A stretch of 64,000 nucleotides of DNA from DASRDS01 sp035570055 (GCA_035570055.1 DATMLM010000039.1:62001-126000); one strand, 5' to 3'; shown: positions 51,432 to 59,993, counted from the first letter of the stretch. Numbers and translations: made by a program. The notes: generated by a model from the letters alone, not told the origin.

Positions 51432-52189
51432 ACAGGTCTCATGGTCCCATGCAGCTTCATGAGCTGCTCGGCCGCGAGGGATTGCGTGCGCTCCAACAGC
51501 GCGCGACCCCTCTCGTCGGACGCGCGTATCTCGCGCTGCTCCTCGTCGCTCAGCGTCAGGATCCGGAGCGACAGGATCTCATCGATCTCCGTGCTATCGT
51601 AGAGATCCCCGGGACTCTCGTCCGCGATCTCCGGATAGTCGTACACGATGATGGGAGACGACAGCATGATCTGATGCTGTCCGCGCGGACCCGCCAGCAC
51701 CGGCCACGTCCCAATATTCTTGCACTCGCCAGCCGTCGCTTTGAAAATCGCCGGTGGGTCGATCATCGAGAAGAACTCGCCGTTCGACACGCCAAGGATC
51801 GTGTGCGTCGCCGCCATCGAGTGCCCGGACTCGGGCGTCGTGTTGACGATCCGCACGCGGACTCTCAACGTACGGTCGGCGTACCGAATGGTGGACACCT
51901 CGACCACGCCACTCAACGACGCCCACGCGAACGGCGTCGCACCCATCGCGCTGGTCGTCACCTCGCGCTCGACCGGATCGGGCGTGAGCTCGATGAACCG
52001 CACGCGCACATCGAACGTGGTCGCCGCATCACCCATGACGAGACACTCGGTCTGCATAGAATCGCCAGGCGCGATGATGCCGAAGGTGAACGGCTGGCGA
52101 TTCTTGAGCGCCGATGGACGATACGGGTAGAGCAGGTACCCTTCGTAGAGCAACACATTGGCGACTTTGTCGACGTCAGTGATGGTCAT
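51428..52189 (-). CDS. Conserved protein of group 1h hydrogenase loci, unknown function
   Basis: A 253-residue protein (MTITDVDKVANVLLYEGYLLYPYRPSALKNRQPFTFGII...), mostly beta sheet with a helical Cterminus rich in Glu/Arg. The start at 52189 is taken over 52222 on the overlap with DUF6084. Genes of this type (hydrogenase-associated unknowns) recur beside 1h small and large subunits. No catalytic motif is visible. Confidence 0.8.
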   Translation of the reverse strand: MTITDVDKVANVLLYEGYLLYPYRPSALKNRQPFTFGIIAPGDSMQTECLVMGDAATTFDVRVRFIELTPDPVEREVTTSAMGATPFAWASLSGVVEVSTIRYADRTLRVRVRIVNTTPESGHSMAATHTILGVSNGEFFSMIDPPAIFKATAGECKNIGTWPVLAGPRGQHQIMLSSPIIVYDYPEIADESPGDLYDSTEIDEILSLRILTLSDEEQREIRASDERGRALLERTQSLAAEQLMKLHGTMRPV

Positions 52190-52815
52190 ACGCGCGTCAC
52201 CTCCTCCATCACTTGCTCCCACGTGGGAATGCCGCGAGCGATCTTGAACCGGTAGAGCCGCTCGAAGATGTCCCGCCGGAGCGCCAACCAGGCGAGGTTC
52301 GGATAGTACTGGTCCATGAGATCCTTCCAGACCTTCACGGGAAGCCGGAACTTCGCCTCACGGTCCCAGGGGATCGGCGCGACTTGCAGCGCCCCAGCCG
52401 CATCCTGATAGAACACGCTGCCGCTGAACAGAAACGTGAGCGGCACCTCGCCCTCGGCGAGCGCATAGAAGTACTTGGTCGCCGCGACGTTGAAGTCGAA
52501 CGTGCACGGCACGGGCATCTCCACCGTGGTCTCGCGAGTGAACGACGGCACGATGACACCCACGTGCGTCCACAAGAGGCTCTTGAGCGTCGAGCCCCAC
52601 CGATCCCGCTCGCCGAAGAGATCGCGGAGCTTCGCCGCTTCCTCGCTATCGTACTGGCGGCGCACGACGTCGAGCTGGATCTGACACCGCAGGACCACGG
52701 TGTGGACCGCCTCGTCAGCCGGCCGGTTCGTCACCCGCAGCGCGAAGCCCAACATCGGTACGAGAGCAAACGGCGTCACTGACGCACTCTCGACGGCAAA
52801 CGATAGATCAGGCAC
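52186..52815 (-). CDS. DUF6084-like hydrogenase-associated protein
   Basis: A 209-residue protein (MPDLSFAVESASVTPFALVPMLGFALRVTNRPADEAVHTVVLRCQ). The pattern and its position between DUF5947 and the 253-residue unknown fit DUF6084, a family of actinobacterial-type hydrogenase loci. Function unknown; likely helps maturation or assembly. Confidence 0.8.
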   Translation of the reverse strand: MPDLSFAVESASVTPFALVPMLGFALRVTNRPADEAVHTVVLRCQIQLDVVRRQYDSEEAAKLRDLFGERDRWGSTLKSLLWTHVGVIVPSFTRETTVEMPVPCTFDFNVAATKYFYALAEGEVPLTFLFSGSVFYQDAAGALQVAPIPWDREAKFRLPVKVWKDLMDQYYPNLAWLALRRDIFERLYRFKIARGIPTWEQVMEEVTRV

Positions 52816-53368
52816 GACGCCTCAGCTCGTTGAAGAAGTCCGCGATCGCCACCCACACCTGCGTTCCCCCCGAGAGCCCCTTCCACTGTGTTCTGATCAA
52901 TCCCACCAGCCGGTAGCACTGATCGATCGGGGCCACGAAATACTCCGGCACGCTGCGATTCACGAGCAGGGCTTCGACGTCAGCGGCCAGCCCAATATCC
53001 TCCCACGCCTCGAGGTCGAGCGCGGACTCCGTCGCCCCAGCCGGGCTCGGATAGTACGCCACCACACGCCCGTGCGGCGTGGAGTTCACGAAGAACGCGA
53101 GATTGATCGGGATCCCGAGCGCGTCCCATTGCGCGTTGCTCATCTGAAAGTCGCTCAAGAGCCGCACACGCCGGGGCACGCGCTTCCGCGTCGTCGTCCG
53201 CTCGAACAGCACCGCGCACGCGCCACACGCACAGATCAGCCGTCGCTCGCCCACCTCGAGCAGATGCTCGTGGTCGTTGTGCAATTCGGTCCCACACAAC
53301 TCACACCGCTCGGTCGCCCGCGAACGGGCATTGAACTGGCGCAGGCGATTGAACGCGGTCGCGCCCAC
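52808..53368 (-). CDS. DUF5947-like zinc-ribbon protein
   Basis: A 186-residue protein with an N-terminal zinc ribbon (CELCG, then CACGACAVLF) and a middle motif FVNSTPHGRVVAYYPSPAGATES. Matches DUF5947, another family tied to 1h hydrogenases. It overlaps the DUF6084 gene by eight bases and shares one base with the NifU-like gene. Confidence 0.82.
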   Translation of the reverse strand: MGATAFNRLRQFNARSRATERCELCGTELHNDHEHLLEVGERRLICACGACAVLFERTTTRKRVPRRVRLLSDFQMSNAQWDALGIPINLAFFVNSTPHGRVVAYYPSPAGATESALDLEAWEDIGLAADVEALLVNRSVPEYFVAPIDQCYRLVGLIRTQWKGLSGGTQVWVAIADFFNELRRRA

Positions 53369-53814
53369 TAGCGCCTGCGCTCCAGCATCACCAGCGGCTC
53401 CTGGCGTTCGACGACGATCGAGTCGACATCGGGCGCGGCCTCTCGCAGCGCATCCTCGATGGTGCGGACGAGCGACGTCGGGCCGTCGACCCGCACGTGC
53501 GCCGATGAGTCATCGACGCGTAAGATCTCGACCTTTCCCTCGTGCGTCCGCAGCGCCTCTCGCACCCGCGTGGCGGCGTCCCACGGATGCAGGTCATGCA
53601 GCAACAGCAGCGTGCGCACGGTCGGATCCCGCGCGAACCGCTCCAGCAGCGCCTCGCCAGGCGCCCCGCTCGCGCGCGTCAGATCGAGGAGGCGTCCGAG
53701 TCCGGCGGCATGGAGCTCCATCACGCCCTGCAACAGTTCCTTCGACAGGGCTTTCGAGGCCGGATCAGTCCCGGCCTCGAGCTGCTCGACGAGCTCCGCG
53801 ATCCGCTCGATCAA
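53368..53814 (-). CDS. NifU C-terminal-like protein without CxxC
   Basis: A 148-residue protein: an N-terminal helical part (IAELVEQLEAGTDPASKALSKELLQGVMELHAAGL) and a C-terminal NifU-like fold (DSSAHVRVDGPTSLVRTIEDALREAAPDVDSIVVE). The Fe-S scaffold cysteines are absent, so it is not a normal Fe-S scaffold. Family members sit directly after the large subunit in 1h loci. Overlaps hhyL by four bases. Confidence 0.78.
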   Translation of the reverse strand: MIERIAELVEQLEAGTDPASKALSKELLQGVMELHAAGLGRLLDLTRASGAPGEALLERFARDPTVRTLLLLHDLHPWDAATRVREALRTHEGKVEILRVDDSSAHVRVDGPTSLVRTIEDALREAAPDVDSIVVERQEPLVMLERRR

Positions 53815-55604
53815 GGTTGTATCCCGAACATCGGCGTATGATGCGTCTCCAACGTCTTACCGTTGCCGAGATACATGTGGACGCCGCACGGCAGACAAGG
53901 GTCGAAGCTCCGCACGGCGCGCATGATGTCGATGCCCTTGAACTTATCCGGCCCGTTCTCCTCGAAGATCGGCGTGTTCTGCACGGCATCCTCGTACGGT
54001 CCCGGCGTCCCATAGACGTCGCGCACGCTGCCGTTCCACGGCGTCGGCGGATACGGGTGGTAGTTGGCGATCTTGCCTTCGCGGATCACGACGTGATGCG
54101 ACAGCACGCCGCGAACGGCCTCGTGGAATCCGCACGCGATGGCCTCGTCGGGCACCTTGAACTCGCTCCACGTCCTGGTGCGTCCCGCATGGAGCTCGGC
54201 CAGCGCCTTCTCCACGAAGTAGTACGCGCAGGCGCACGCATACGCCTGGAAGTACGTGCGTGCGCGGTCACGCTCCAGCGCGTTGCTCCATTTCGGGATC
54301 TTCCACTCGAACTCCGTCTCGGGCAGCGTCGCGGTCTTCGGCAGATAGATCTTGACGCTCTTGCCGGTCGCTTTCACGTACCCGATATCAACCAGCCCCG
54401 CGAGCGCGGTCGCCCAGAATCTGGCGATCGGTCCGCCGCCGGTATCGAGCGCCAAATAGTCTTTGCCATCGAACCACCGCGGCGACATGGTCCAGCTGTA
54501 CTTGTCATCGAAGTCGCGCTTCTGCGGACGCGGTATGGTGGTCTGGTTCCATGGGTGCCGCTGATCGACCGGGTTCCCGAGGGGGTCCTGCCGTACAAAC
54601 GTCTCACTATTCTGCCAATCATCGTAGAACGAATGCCCGAGGAGTATCCTGATGCCCAGGTTGATATCGACCAGATCATGGGTCACCAACTTCCCGTCGA
54701 CCACAACGCCGGGCGTGACATACATGGCATCGCCCCACGTCGACATCTTCTTGTACGTGTAATCACACGCATCGGGATTGTTGAACGACCCCCAACACCC
54801 GAGCAACGTCCGCCGATATCCAACCTTCTCATATCCAGGCAGCGCTTCATAGAAGAAGTCGAACAGGTCGTCGTGCAGCGGCACGACTTTCTTCATGAAC
54901 TCGGCGTACCGCGCTAGCCTGACCAGATAATCCGTAAAGAGTTGGATGGTAGGCACGGTCCCAACGCCGCCGGGATACAGCGTCGACGGATGGACATGCC
55001 GCCCTTCCATGAGACAAAACATCTCACGGGTATATCGAGAGACCTGCAGCGTCTCGAGATAAAACGACCCGGTGAAGGGATTCAGCGCGGTCATGATATC
55101 CGCGATGGTCCGGAACCCGTGCTGCGCAGCGTGCGGCGACTCGGTCTTCTTGGCCTTTTCCCACACGCCGGGATTCGTGGCGCGAACCATCTGCTCGCAG
55201 AAGTCGACGCCGACCAGGTTATCCTGGAAGATGTTGTGATCGAACATGTACTCGGCCGCTTCGCCGAGGTTGACGATCCACTCGCCGAGCGCGGGCGGCT
55301 TGACGCCAAATGCCATGTTCTGCGCATACATGGCGCAGGTCGCGTGATTATCGCCGCAGATCCCGCAGATGCGACTCGTGATGAAATGCGAGTCGCGCGG
55401 GTCTTTGCCTTTCATGAAAATGCTATAGCCGCGGAAGATGGACGACGTGCTATGGCACTCCGCGACTTCTCTGTTCTCGAAGTCGATCTTGGTGAAGATG
55501 CCGAGGCTCCCCACGATGCGTGTGATGGGATCCCAGTTCATCTCCACGAGCTTGCGCGATTTCCCCTCGCTGCCAGCGCGCCCCGTGGGGGCAACAGTTG
55601 TCAT
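53811..55604 (-). CDS. hhyL: [NiFe]-hydrogenase large subunit, group 1h type
   Basis: The 597-residue subunit carries the Ni-Fe site: L1 motif RICGICGDNHATC (C80, C83) and L2 motif DPCLPCGVH (C570, C573, H576), followed by a 21-residue tail (MYLGNGKTLETHH...) that the maturation protease should remove after the His. L2 with CLPCGVHMY is a mark of the high-affinity actinobacterial group 1h, which oxidises H2 at atmospheric levels. GAGGA precedes the ATG; hhyS ends seven bases upstream. Confidence 0.97.
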   Translation of the reverse strand: MTTVAPTGRAGSEGKSRKLVEMNWDPITRIVGSLGIFTKIDFENREVAECHSTSSIFRGYSIFMKGKDPRDSHFITSRICGICGDNHATCAMYAQNMAFGVKPPALGEWIVNLGEAAEYMFDHNIFQDNLVGVDFCEQMVRATNPGVWEKAKKTESPHAAQHGFRTIADIMTALNPFTGSFYLETLQVSRYTREMFCLMEGRHVHPSTLYPGGVGTVPTIQLFTDYLVRLARYAEFMKKVVPLHDDLFDFFYEALPGYEKVGYRRTLLGCWGSFNNPDACDYTYKKMSTWGDAMYVTPGVVVDGKLVTHDLVDINLGIRILLGHSFYDDWQNSETFVRQDPLGNPVDQRHPWNQTTIPRPQKRDFDDKYSWTMSPRWFDGKDYLALDTGGGPIARFWATALAGLVDIGYVKATGKSVKIYLPKTATLPETEFEWKIPKWSNALERDRARTYFQAYACACAYYFVEKALAELHAGRTRTWSEFKVPDEAIACGFHEAVRGVLSHHVVIREGKIANYHPYPPTPWNGSVRDVYGTPGPYEDAVQNTPIFEENGPDKFKGIDIMRAVRSFDPCLPCGVHMYLGNGKTLETHHTPMFGIQP

Positions 55605-55611
55605 ATTGTCC

Positions 55612-56673
55612 TCAAGCCCTGGGGTGATATCCCGTGGTCAACTCTCCCCGCGGGTGGCGCCACTTGGGTTCTTTATTGAGCGTGGTATTGGTGAACGATC
55701 GCAACGCCCGAATCGTCCGCCCGTAAATGCTGATGCTCGCCGCCGAGACCTTGGCCCCGGGGGGCTCATCCATGAACGGCATGAACTTGTCGGGGAATCC
55801 AGGCATGGTGCACCCGATGCAAATGCCGCCGACGTTGGGACACCCGCCGATGCCGGCCATCCATCCGCGCTTGGGCACGTTGCAGTTCACGACCGGCCCC
55901 CAGCATCCGAGCTTGACGATGCACTTGGGCGAGCCATACTCGGTCGCGAAATCCCCTTGCTCGTAATACCCAGCCCGATCGCACCCTTCGTGCACGGTCT
56001 TGCCGAAAAGCCACAACGGGCGCAGCTGATCATCGAGCGGGATCATGGGTGCCAGACCCGCGACCTGATACAATAAGTAGAGCACCGTCTCCATGAAGTT
56101 GTCGGGCTGCACCGGACACCCGGGCACATTCACGATCGGCACACCGGCCTTCGACCGCCAATCCCATCCGAGATAGTCCGCGAGTCCCATGCACCCCGTC
56201 GGGTTGCCGGACATCGCGTGGATGCCACCGTACGTCGCGCAGGTCCCGATCGCGACCGCCGCCAACGCTTTGGGTGCGAGGCGATCGATCCATTCCGTCG
56301 TCTTGATCGGTTGCCCAGTCTTGGAATCAGTGCCGAGCGCGGCCCAGTACCCGTCGGGTCCGTGGATTTTCTCGTTCGGGATCGAGCCTTCAACGACGAG
56401 CACGAACGGGTCGAGCTTTCCTTGTTCGGCTTGATACCAGAACTTCATGAAATCCGAGCCGTTCTCAACCGCGAGAACGGGGTTGTGCAAATGGACCTTG
56501 GGCAAACCGGGAATCGCGCCGAGCAGAACGTCCTCAATGCTCGGCTGTGTCGCCGCGGTGATCGAGACCGTATCGCCATCGCACCCCAGGCCGGCGGTCA
56601 TCCAGACGATGTGGATCTCGGGTACCGGCGTAGTCCGCTGCGTCTTGCGGCCATAAGGCACGGTGTCGGGCAT
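55612..56673 (-). CDS. hhyS: [NiFe]-hydrogenase small subunit, group 1h type
   Basis: The 353-residue electron-transfer subunit begins near the proximal cluster with AGLGCDGDTVSIT: C31 and D34 where most groups have CxxC, the 3Cys-1Asp proximal [4Fe-4S] site known from group 1h. Further ligands: GTCATYGG, VPGCPVQP, CIVKLGCWGPVVNCNV, CPNVGGICIGCTMPGFPD. There is no Tat signal peptide, so the enzyme is cytoplasmic. The ATG at 56673 has GAGGGG upstream. The palindrome at 56752 lies in front and a NarL regulator gene precedes it. Confidence 0.96.
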   Translation of the reverse strand: MPDTVPYGRKTQRTTPVPEIHIVWMTAGLGCDGDTVSITAATQPSIEDVLLGAIPGLPKVHLHNPVLAVENGSDFMKFWYQAEQGKLDPFVLVVEGSIPNEKIHGPDGYWAALGTDSKTGQPIKTTEWIDRLAPKALAAVAIGTCATYGGIHAMSGNPTGCMGLADYLGWDWRSKAGVPIVNVPGCPVQPDNFMETVLYLLYQVAGLAPMIPLDDQLRPLWLFGKTVHEGCDRAGYYEQGDFATEYGSPKCIVKLGCWGPVVNCNVPKRGWMAGIGGCPNVGGICIGCTMPGFPDKFMPFMDEPPGAKVSAASISIYGRTIRALRSFTNTTLNKEPKWRHPRGELTTGYHPRA

Positions 56674-56751
56674 AGCCCCTCGATGCGCGTGTGGTGGCAT
56701 TTGAGATACCCACACGCACGTACCGCAACAAGCGGGGCAAGCCCGCGATTG

Positions 56752-56770
56752 CCTAGGGGAATCCCTTAGG
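56752..56770. promoter_or_regulatory. 19-bp palindrome in front of hhySL, likely NarL-type regulator site
   Basis: CCTAGGGGA-A-TCCCTTAGG (one mismatch in the arms) lies 79 bases before the hhyS start, in the 109-base gap after the NarL regulator gene. LuxR/NarL-type regulators bind such short palindromes. A second small stem (GCGGG/CCCGC, 56732-56746) lies between it and hhyS. Confidence 0.6.
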
Positions 56771-56782
56771 TCGAATCGCTAC

Positions 56783-57457
56783 TCAATCACTGCTCAGCCG
56801 CCACTCGATCGCACGCTGCATCAGCGCGCGTGCGCTCGGGAGCGACAGCTTGTCCTTGATGTGCGCTTGATACGATTCGACAGTCTTGATGCTCAAATGC
56901 AGTTGCTCGGCGATCTCGCGCGTCCCGTGGCCGTCGCCGATGAGCCTGAACACCTCGAGCTCGCGGTCGCTGAGCGTCGCCACGAGGCTCTGCGGCGAGT
57001 GGGTTTGTTTCGAGACGAGCTGTTGCAGCATCGTGTTCGCGATGCGATCGCTGACGTAGACCTCGTGGCGCAGAATGCGGCGGATCGCCACGAGCACCCG
57101 CTCGGTAGCTTCCTGCTTCATGATGTAGCCGTTCGCCCCGGCCCGCAGGGCTCGCTCCGCGTAGAGCGACTCATCGTGCATCGACAAGACGAGAATGGGC
57201 AAGTTCGTGTCGTTCGCCCGAATGCTCTTCAAGAGGTCGAGTCCGTCGGGCCCATTGAGCGAGATATCGAGCACCAGGACGTCGGGATTCAGCGCGGCAA
57301 GCGCGGCGGGGACCGGCCAGGCTGCCTCGGCCTCGCCGCAGACGACGAGATCCGGCTCCTGGTTAATGAGCAGCGTCAGGCCCTGTCGGACGATCGGGTG
57401 ATCGTCGACGAGAAAGACGCGATGCCGCTCGCTCACGCGCGCAGCGGGAATCGGCAC
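56783..57457 (-). CDS. NarL/LuxR-family response regulator
   Basis: A 224-residue regulator with a receiver (D18/D19, phospho-acceptor D64 in VLVLDISLNGPDG, K114) and a C-terminal LuxR HTH (LSDRELEVFRLIGDGHGTREIAEQLHLSIKTVESYQAHIKDKL). It overlaps the kinase gene by 25 bases, so the two form a two-component pair. The next promoter downstream is that of hhySL, with a palindrome; it is the most likely target. Confidence 0.95.
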   Translation of the reverse strand: MPIPAARVSERHRVFLVDDHPIVRQGLTLLINQEPDLVVCGEAEAAWPVPAALAALNPDVLVLDISLNGPDGLDLLKSIRANDTNLPILVLSMHDESLYAERALRAGANGYIMKQEATERVLVAIRRILRHEVYVSDRIANTMLQQLVSKQTHSPQSLVATLSDRELEVFRLIGDGHGTREIAEQLHLSIKTVESYQAHIKDKLSLPSARALMQRAIEWRLSSD

Positions 57458-58836
57458 GAGACCACGGTCCCGCGCTCCGGCCCGCGCCGCACCTCGACCG
57501 ATCCGCCGACCAAATTCGCGCGATATCGCATGATATGAAGCCCCAGTCCGCTTCGGCTCGGCAATGTGTCGGGCAATCCCACCCCATCATCCTCGATAGT
57601 GATATTGCCCTCCTCCACCGTTCGCCGCAACGAAACGCATACGCGCGTCGGCTTGGCGTGGCGGATGGCATTGTTCACGGCCTCTTGCACGATGTGATAC
57701 ACCTGCGTTGCCACTCTCACATCGGGCACCTCGATAGGCTCATTGCACCGTATTTCACAAGGGATGCGAAAGAGGTCCTCGACTTCTCCTGCCCACCGCT
57801 TGAGCGCGGCGAGCAGACCTTCGGCGTCCGACAACACCGGCAGCAGGCCCCGGGACAGCTCGCGAGTCTTATTGATGGCTTCGTTGACGAGCCGGACGAT
57901 CTTGGCGGCATCCGCCGGCTCGGCCATCTGCCCATCGGCGAGCTTCTGCTCCAGGACCTTCGACATGAAGGCAATGCCCGTGAGGTGCTGGCCGAGGCCG
58001 TCGTGCAGATCCTGTGCGATCTGCCGCTGCACGGTGGTGCTGACATCGAGGATGGCCTCTTCCATCCGCTTGCGCTCCGTGATGTCGATCCCGGTCGCGA
58101 TCACCGAGCCGGGGGACAGCGTCGTGCACGACCAGGCAATACGCCGTTGGCCTCCATCCGCATCCGTCAGCCAGCTCTCGAACTCGCTGCGCGCGACCGT
58201 CTCGTGAGGAATCGCGAACAGCTCCCCGAACGATCGTCCGGTGGCCGTGCGCCCCAGCAATCGCTCACACGCACGATTCGACCGGATGATCCGTCCGGAG
58301 GGGTCCAGTACGACGACCAGCGCGGCGACGGTGTCGAGGATCCCGGACACGACATTGCGCTCCTCTTGCAGCGCTTCCTCCGTGCGCTTGAGCTCCGTGA
58401 TGTCGAACGCAACCCCGTGGATGAACCACGGACGCCCGTCGTCACGTCGCACCATCTTGGCTTCGCAGTGGAACCACACCACATGGCCATCGCGCGCAAT
58501 GACGCGATACGCCGATCGCAACGGCCGTCCCGTCAAGAACATCTCGGCCGCCTCGACGCTCCACCGTTGGCGATCGTCCGGGTGCACCTGGTTGTACCAG
58601 CGCACGGGGTCCTCGAGCCATTCCGCTTGCGTGAATCCGAGCACTTCTTCGATCCGCGGACTCACGTACGCCTCACCAATGCCGCGGTCGAGGTAAGCCA
58701 TGAAGACGACGGCTTGGACCTGCTCGACCAGCGTCCGGTACCTGGCCTCGAGCGTGTGCTCTTCCAGCTGGCCCGGCGGTCCGACGAAGACCGACGCGAG
58801 CCCAACGAGCGTGGCTTCCGCTTCTATTTGATTCAC
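57433..58836 (-). CDS. Soluble PAS-PAS histidine kinase (HisKA_3), hydrogenase linked
   Basis: The 467-residue kinase has two PAS domains (about 25-150 and 165-255, each ending with FDITELKR / GIDITERKR), a HisKA_3 dimer domain with H278 (IAQDLHDGLGQHLTGIAFM), and an ATPase domain (VQEAVNNAIRHAKP; EDDGVGLP; GLGLHIMRYRANLVGG). No membrane segment. Its ATG overlaps the stop of the orphan hydrogenase small subunit (58833-58836), tying sensor and kinase. PAS kinases partner H2-sensing hydrogenases in other bacteria (HoxJ with HoxBC). Confidence 0.95.
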   Translation of the reverse strand: MNQIEAEATLVGLASVFVGPPGQLEEHTLEARYRTLVEQVQAVVFMAYLDRGIGEAYVSPRIEEVLGFTQAEWLEDPVRWYNQVHPDDRQRWSVEAAEMFLTGRPLRSAYRVIARDGHVVWFHCEAKMVRRDDGRPWFIHGVAFDITELKRTEEALQEERNVVSGILDTVAALVVVLDPSGRIIRSNRACERLLGRTATGRSFGELFAIPHETVARSEFESWLTDADGGQRRIAWSCTTLSPGSVIATGIDITERKRMEEAILDVSTTVQRQIAQDLHDGLGQHLTGIAFMSKVLEQKLADGQMAEPADAAKIVRLVNEAINKTRELSRGLLPVLSDAEGLLAALKRWAGEVEDLFRIPCEIRCNEPIEVPDVRVATQVYHIVQEAVNNAIRHAKPTRVCVSLRRTVEEGNITIEDDGVGLPDTLPSRSGLGLHIMRYRANLVGGSVEVRRGPERGTVVSCRFPLRA

Positions 58837-59795
58837 GTGCGCCGCTTGTTGAGGGAGGCTTGTGTGAACCGCCGGAGCGCGTGAATGGCCTTACCGTATG
58901 TCATGACCGCGGTCGACGAGAGCAGAGAACCGGGCGGCTGATTCATAAAGGGCTGAAACTTGTCCGGAAATCCGGGCATGGTGCATCCGATGCAAATGCC
59001 GCCGACGTTCGGACATCCGCCGATCCCTCCCATCCATCCCCGCTTTCCGACGTTGCACTGCACAACGGGTCCCCAGCAGCCGAGCTTCACAATGCAGGTC
59101 TTTGATCCATACGCATCGGCGAACTCGCCTTGCTCATAGTATCCGCCACGATCGCAACCCTCGTGAACGGTACTCTCGAACAGCCAACGCGGCCTGAGCG
59201 ACTCATCGAGCGAAATCATGGGTGCGCGCCCCGCCGCCATGTGCAATAAATAGAGCAGCGTCTCCATCATATTATCGGGTTGCACCGGGCAACCTGGGAC
59301 GCATACGATCGGAATCTGCGCCTGGGACCGCCACTCCCAGCCCAAGTAGTCCGGCAAGCCCATGCAGCCGGTCGGGTTGCCTTGCATGGCATGAATGCCG
59401 CCGTACGCCGAGCACGTGCCCGCGGCGACGACGGCCCAAGCATGCGGCGCCAGGCGATCGATCCACGTGCACGTCTTGATCGGTTCCTGCGTGGCCGGGT
59501 CAGTGCCGAACGACGCCCAGTAGCCTTCGCCGGCGAGCGATTCATCAGGGATCGAGCCTTCGACGACCAGGATGAATGGGCCGAGTTTTCCTTCGGCGCC
59601 GCGCCGGAAGATGTCGACGAACTCGTCACCGTTCTCGATCGATAGGAACGGGTTATGCAACGTCACCTTCGGAATCCACGGAATCGCGCCGCGAACGACA
59701 TCTTCGATGCTCGGCTGCGTCGCGGCGGTCATCGCAATCGTATCGCCGTCACAGCTCAAGCCGGCGGTGAGCCAGAGAATCGAGATCTCATTCAT
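58833..59795 (-). CDS. Orphan second [NiFe]-hydrogenase small subunit (group 1h type)
   Basis: The 320-residue protein is a full small-subunit paralogue of HhyS: MNEISILWLTAGLSCDGDTIAMT (C15, D18, again CxxD), GTCSAYGG, VPGCPVQP, CIVKLGCWGPVVQCNV, CPNVGGICIGCTMPGFPD. All cluster ligands seen in HhyS are kept, so it is under selection, yet no large subunit follows it. Instead, its stop overlaps the ATG of a PAS kinase. I chose the ATG at 59795 (MNEIS) over 59837 by alignment with HhyS. It may pair with HhyL as an alternate small subunit that feeds electrons to the kinase. Confidence 0.93.
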   Translation of the reverse strand: MNEISILWLTAGLSCDGDTIAMTAATQPSIEDVVRGAIPWIPKVTLHNPFLSIENGDEFVDIFRRGAEGKLGPFILVVEGSIPDESLAGEGYWASFGTDPATQEPIKTCTWIDRLAPHAWAVVAAGTCSAYGGIHAMQGNPTGCMGLPDYLGWEWRSQAQIPIVCVPGCPVQPDNMMETLLYLLHMAAGRAPMISLDESLRPRWLFESTVHEGCDRGGYYEQGEFADAYGSKTCIVKLGCWGPVVQCNVGKRGWMGGIGGCPNVGGICIGCTMPGFPDKFQPFMNQPPGSLLSSTAVMTYGKAIHALRRFTQASLNKRRT

Positions 59796-59904
59796 GTCAC
59801 ACGCGCGCTCGTGGGCTTGGTTAGCGGTGATCGGCATCGTCGGGTACGTCGTCGCTCGCGCCTTGCCCGACGTCGCTCGTTATCTACGCATACGGCGCAT
59901 GTAG
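59794..59904 (+). CDS. Small membrane protein, PDVARYL family, divergent from the orphan small subunit
   Basis: A 36-residue frame (MSHARSWAWLAVIGIVGYVVARALPDVARYLRIRRM) with one transmembrane segment. Its ending matches that of the operon membrane protein at 50488 (PDVARYLKLRAM), which is the main evidence that it is real. Its ATG overlaps that of the divergent gene within CATG, so its promoter would lie inside that gene. A damaged duplicate of its 3' end follows. Confidence 0.5.
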   Translation: MSHARSWAWLAVIGIVGYVVARALPDVARYLRIRRM

Positions 59905-59966
59905 CGCGCACAGTTCTGTTGGTCGGGTACGTCGTCGCTCGTTATCTACGCATACGCCGTATGTAG
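59839..59966 (+). repeat. Partial tandem duplication of the small gene's 3' end
   Basis: A 20-base segment at 59839-59858 recurs at 59922-59941. After the first copy, 21 extra bases separate it from TTATCTACGCATACG; after the second copy the same sequence follows at once. The second copy would encode GYVVARYLRIRRM. It looks like a duplicated gene end with a 21-base deletion between GTCGCTCG repeats. Confidence 0.7.
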
Positions 59967-59993
59967 GACGCCGGGGCCCTAGAGAACGCTGGC

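Noticed and set aside
56783..59795. Regulatory hydrogenase of the HoxBC (group 2b) type
   Set aside because: The small subunit has the CxxD site and sequence of group 1h and there is no second large subunit, so it is not a standard HoxBC-HoxJ set.
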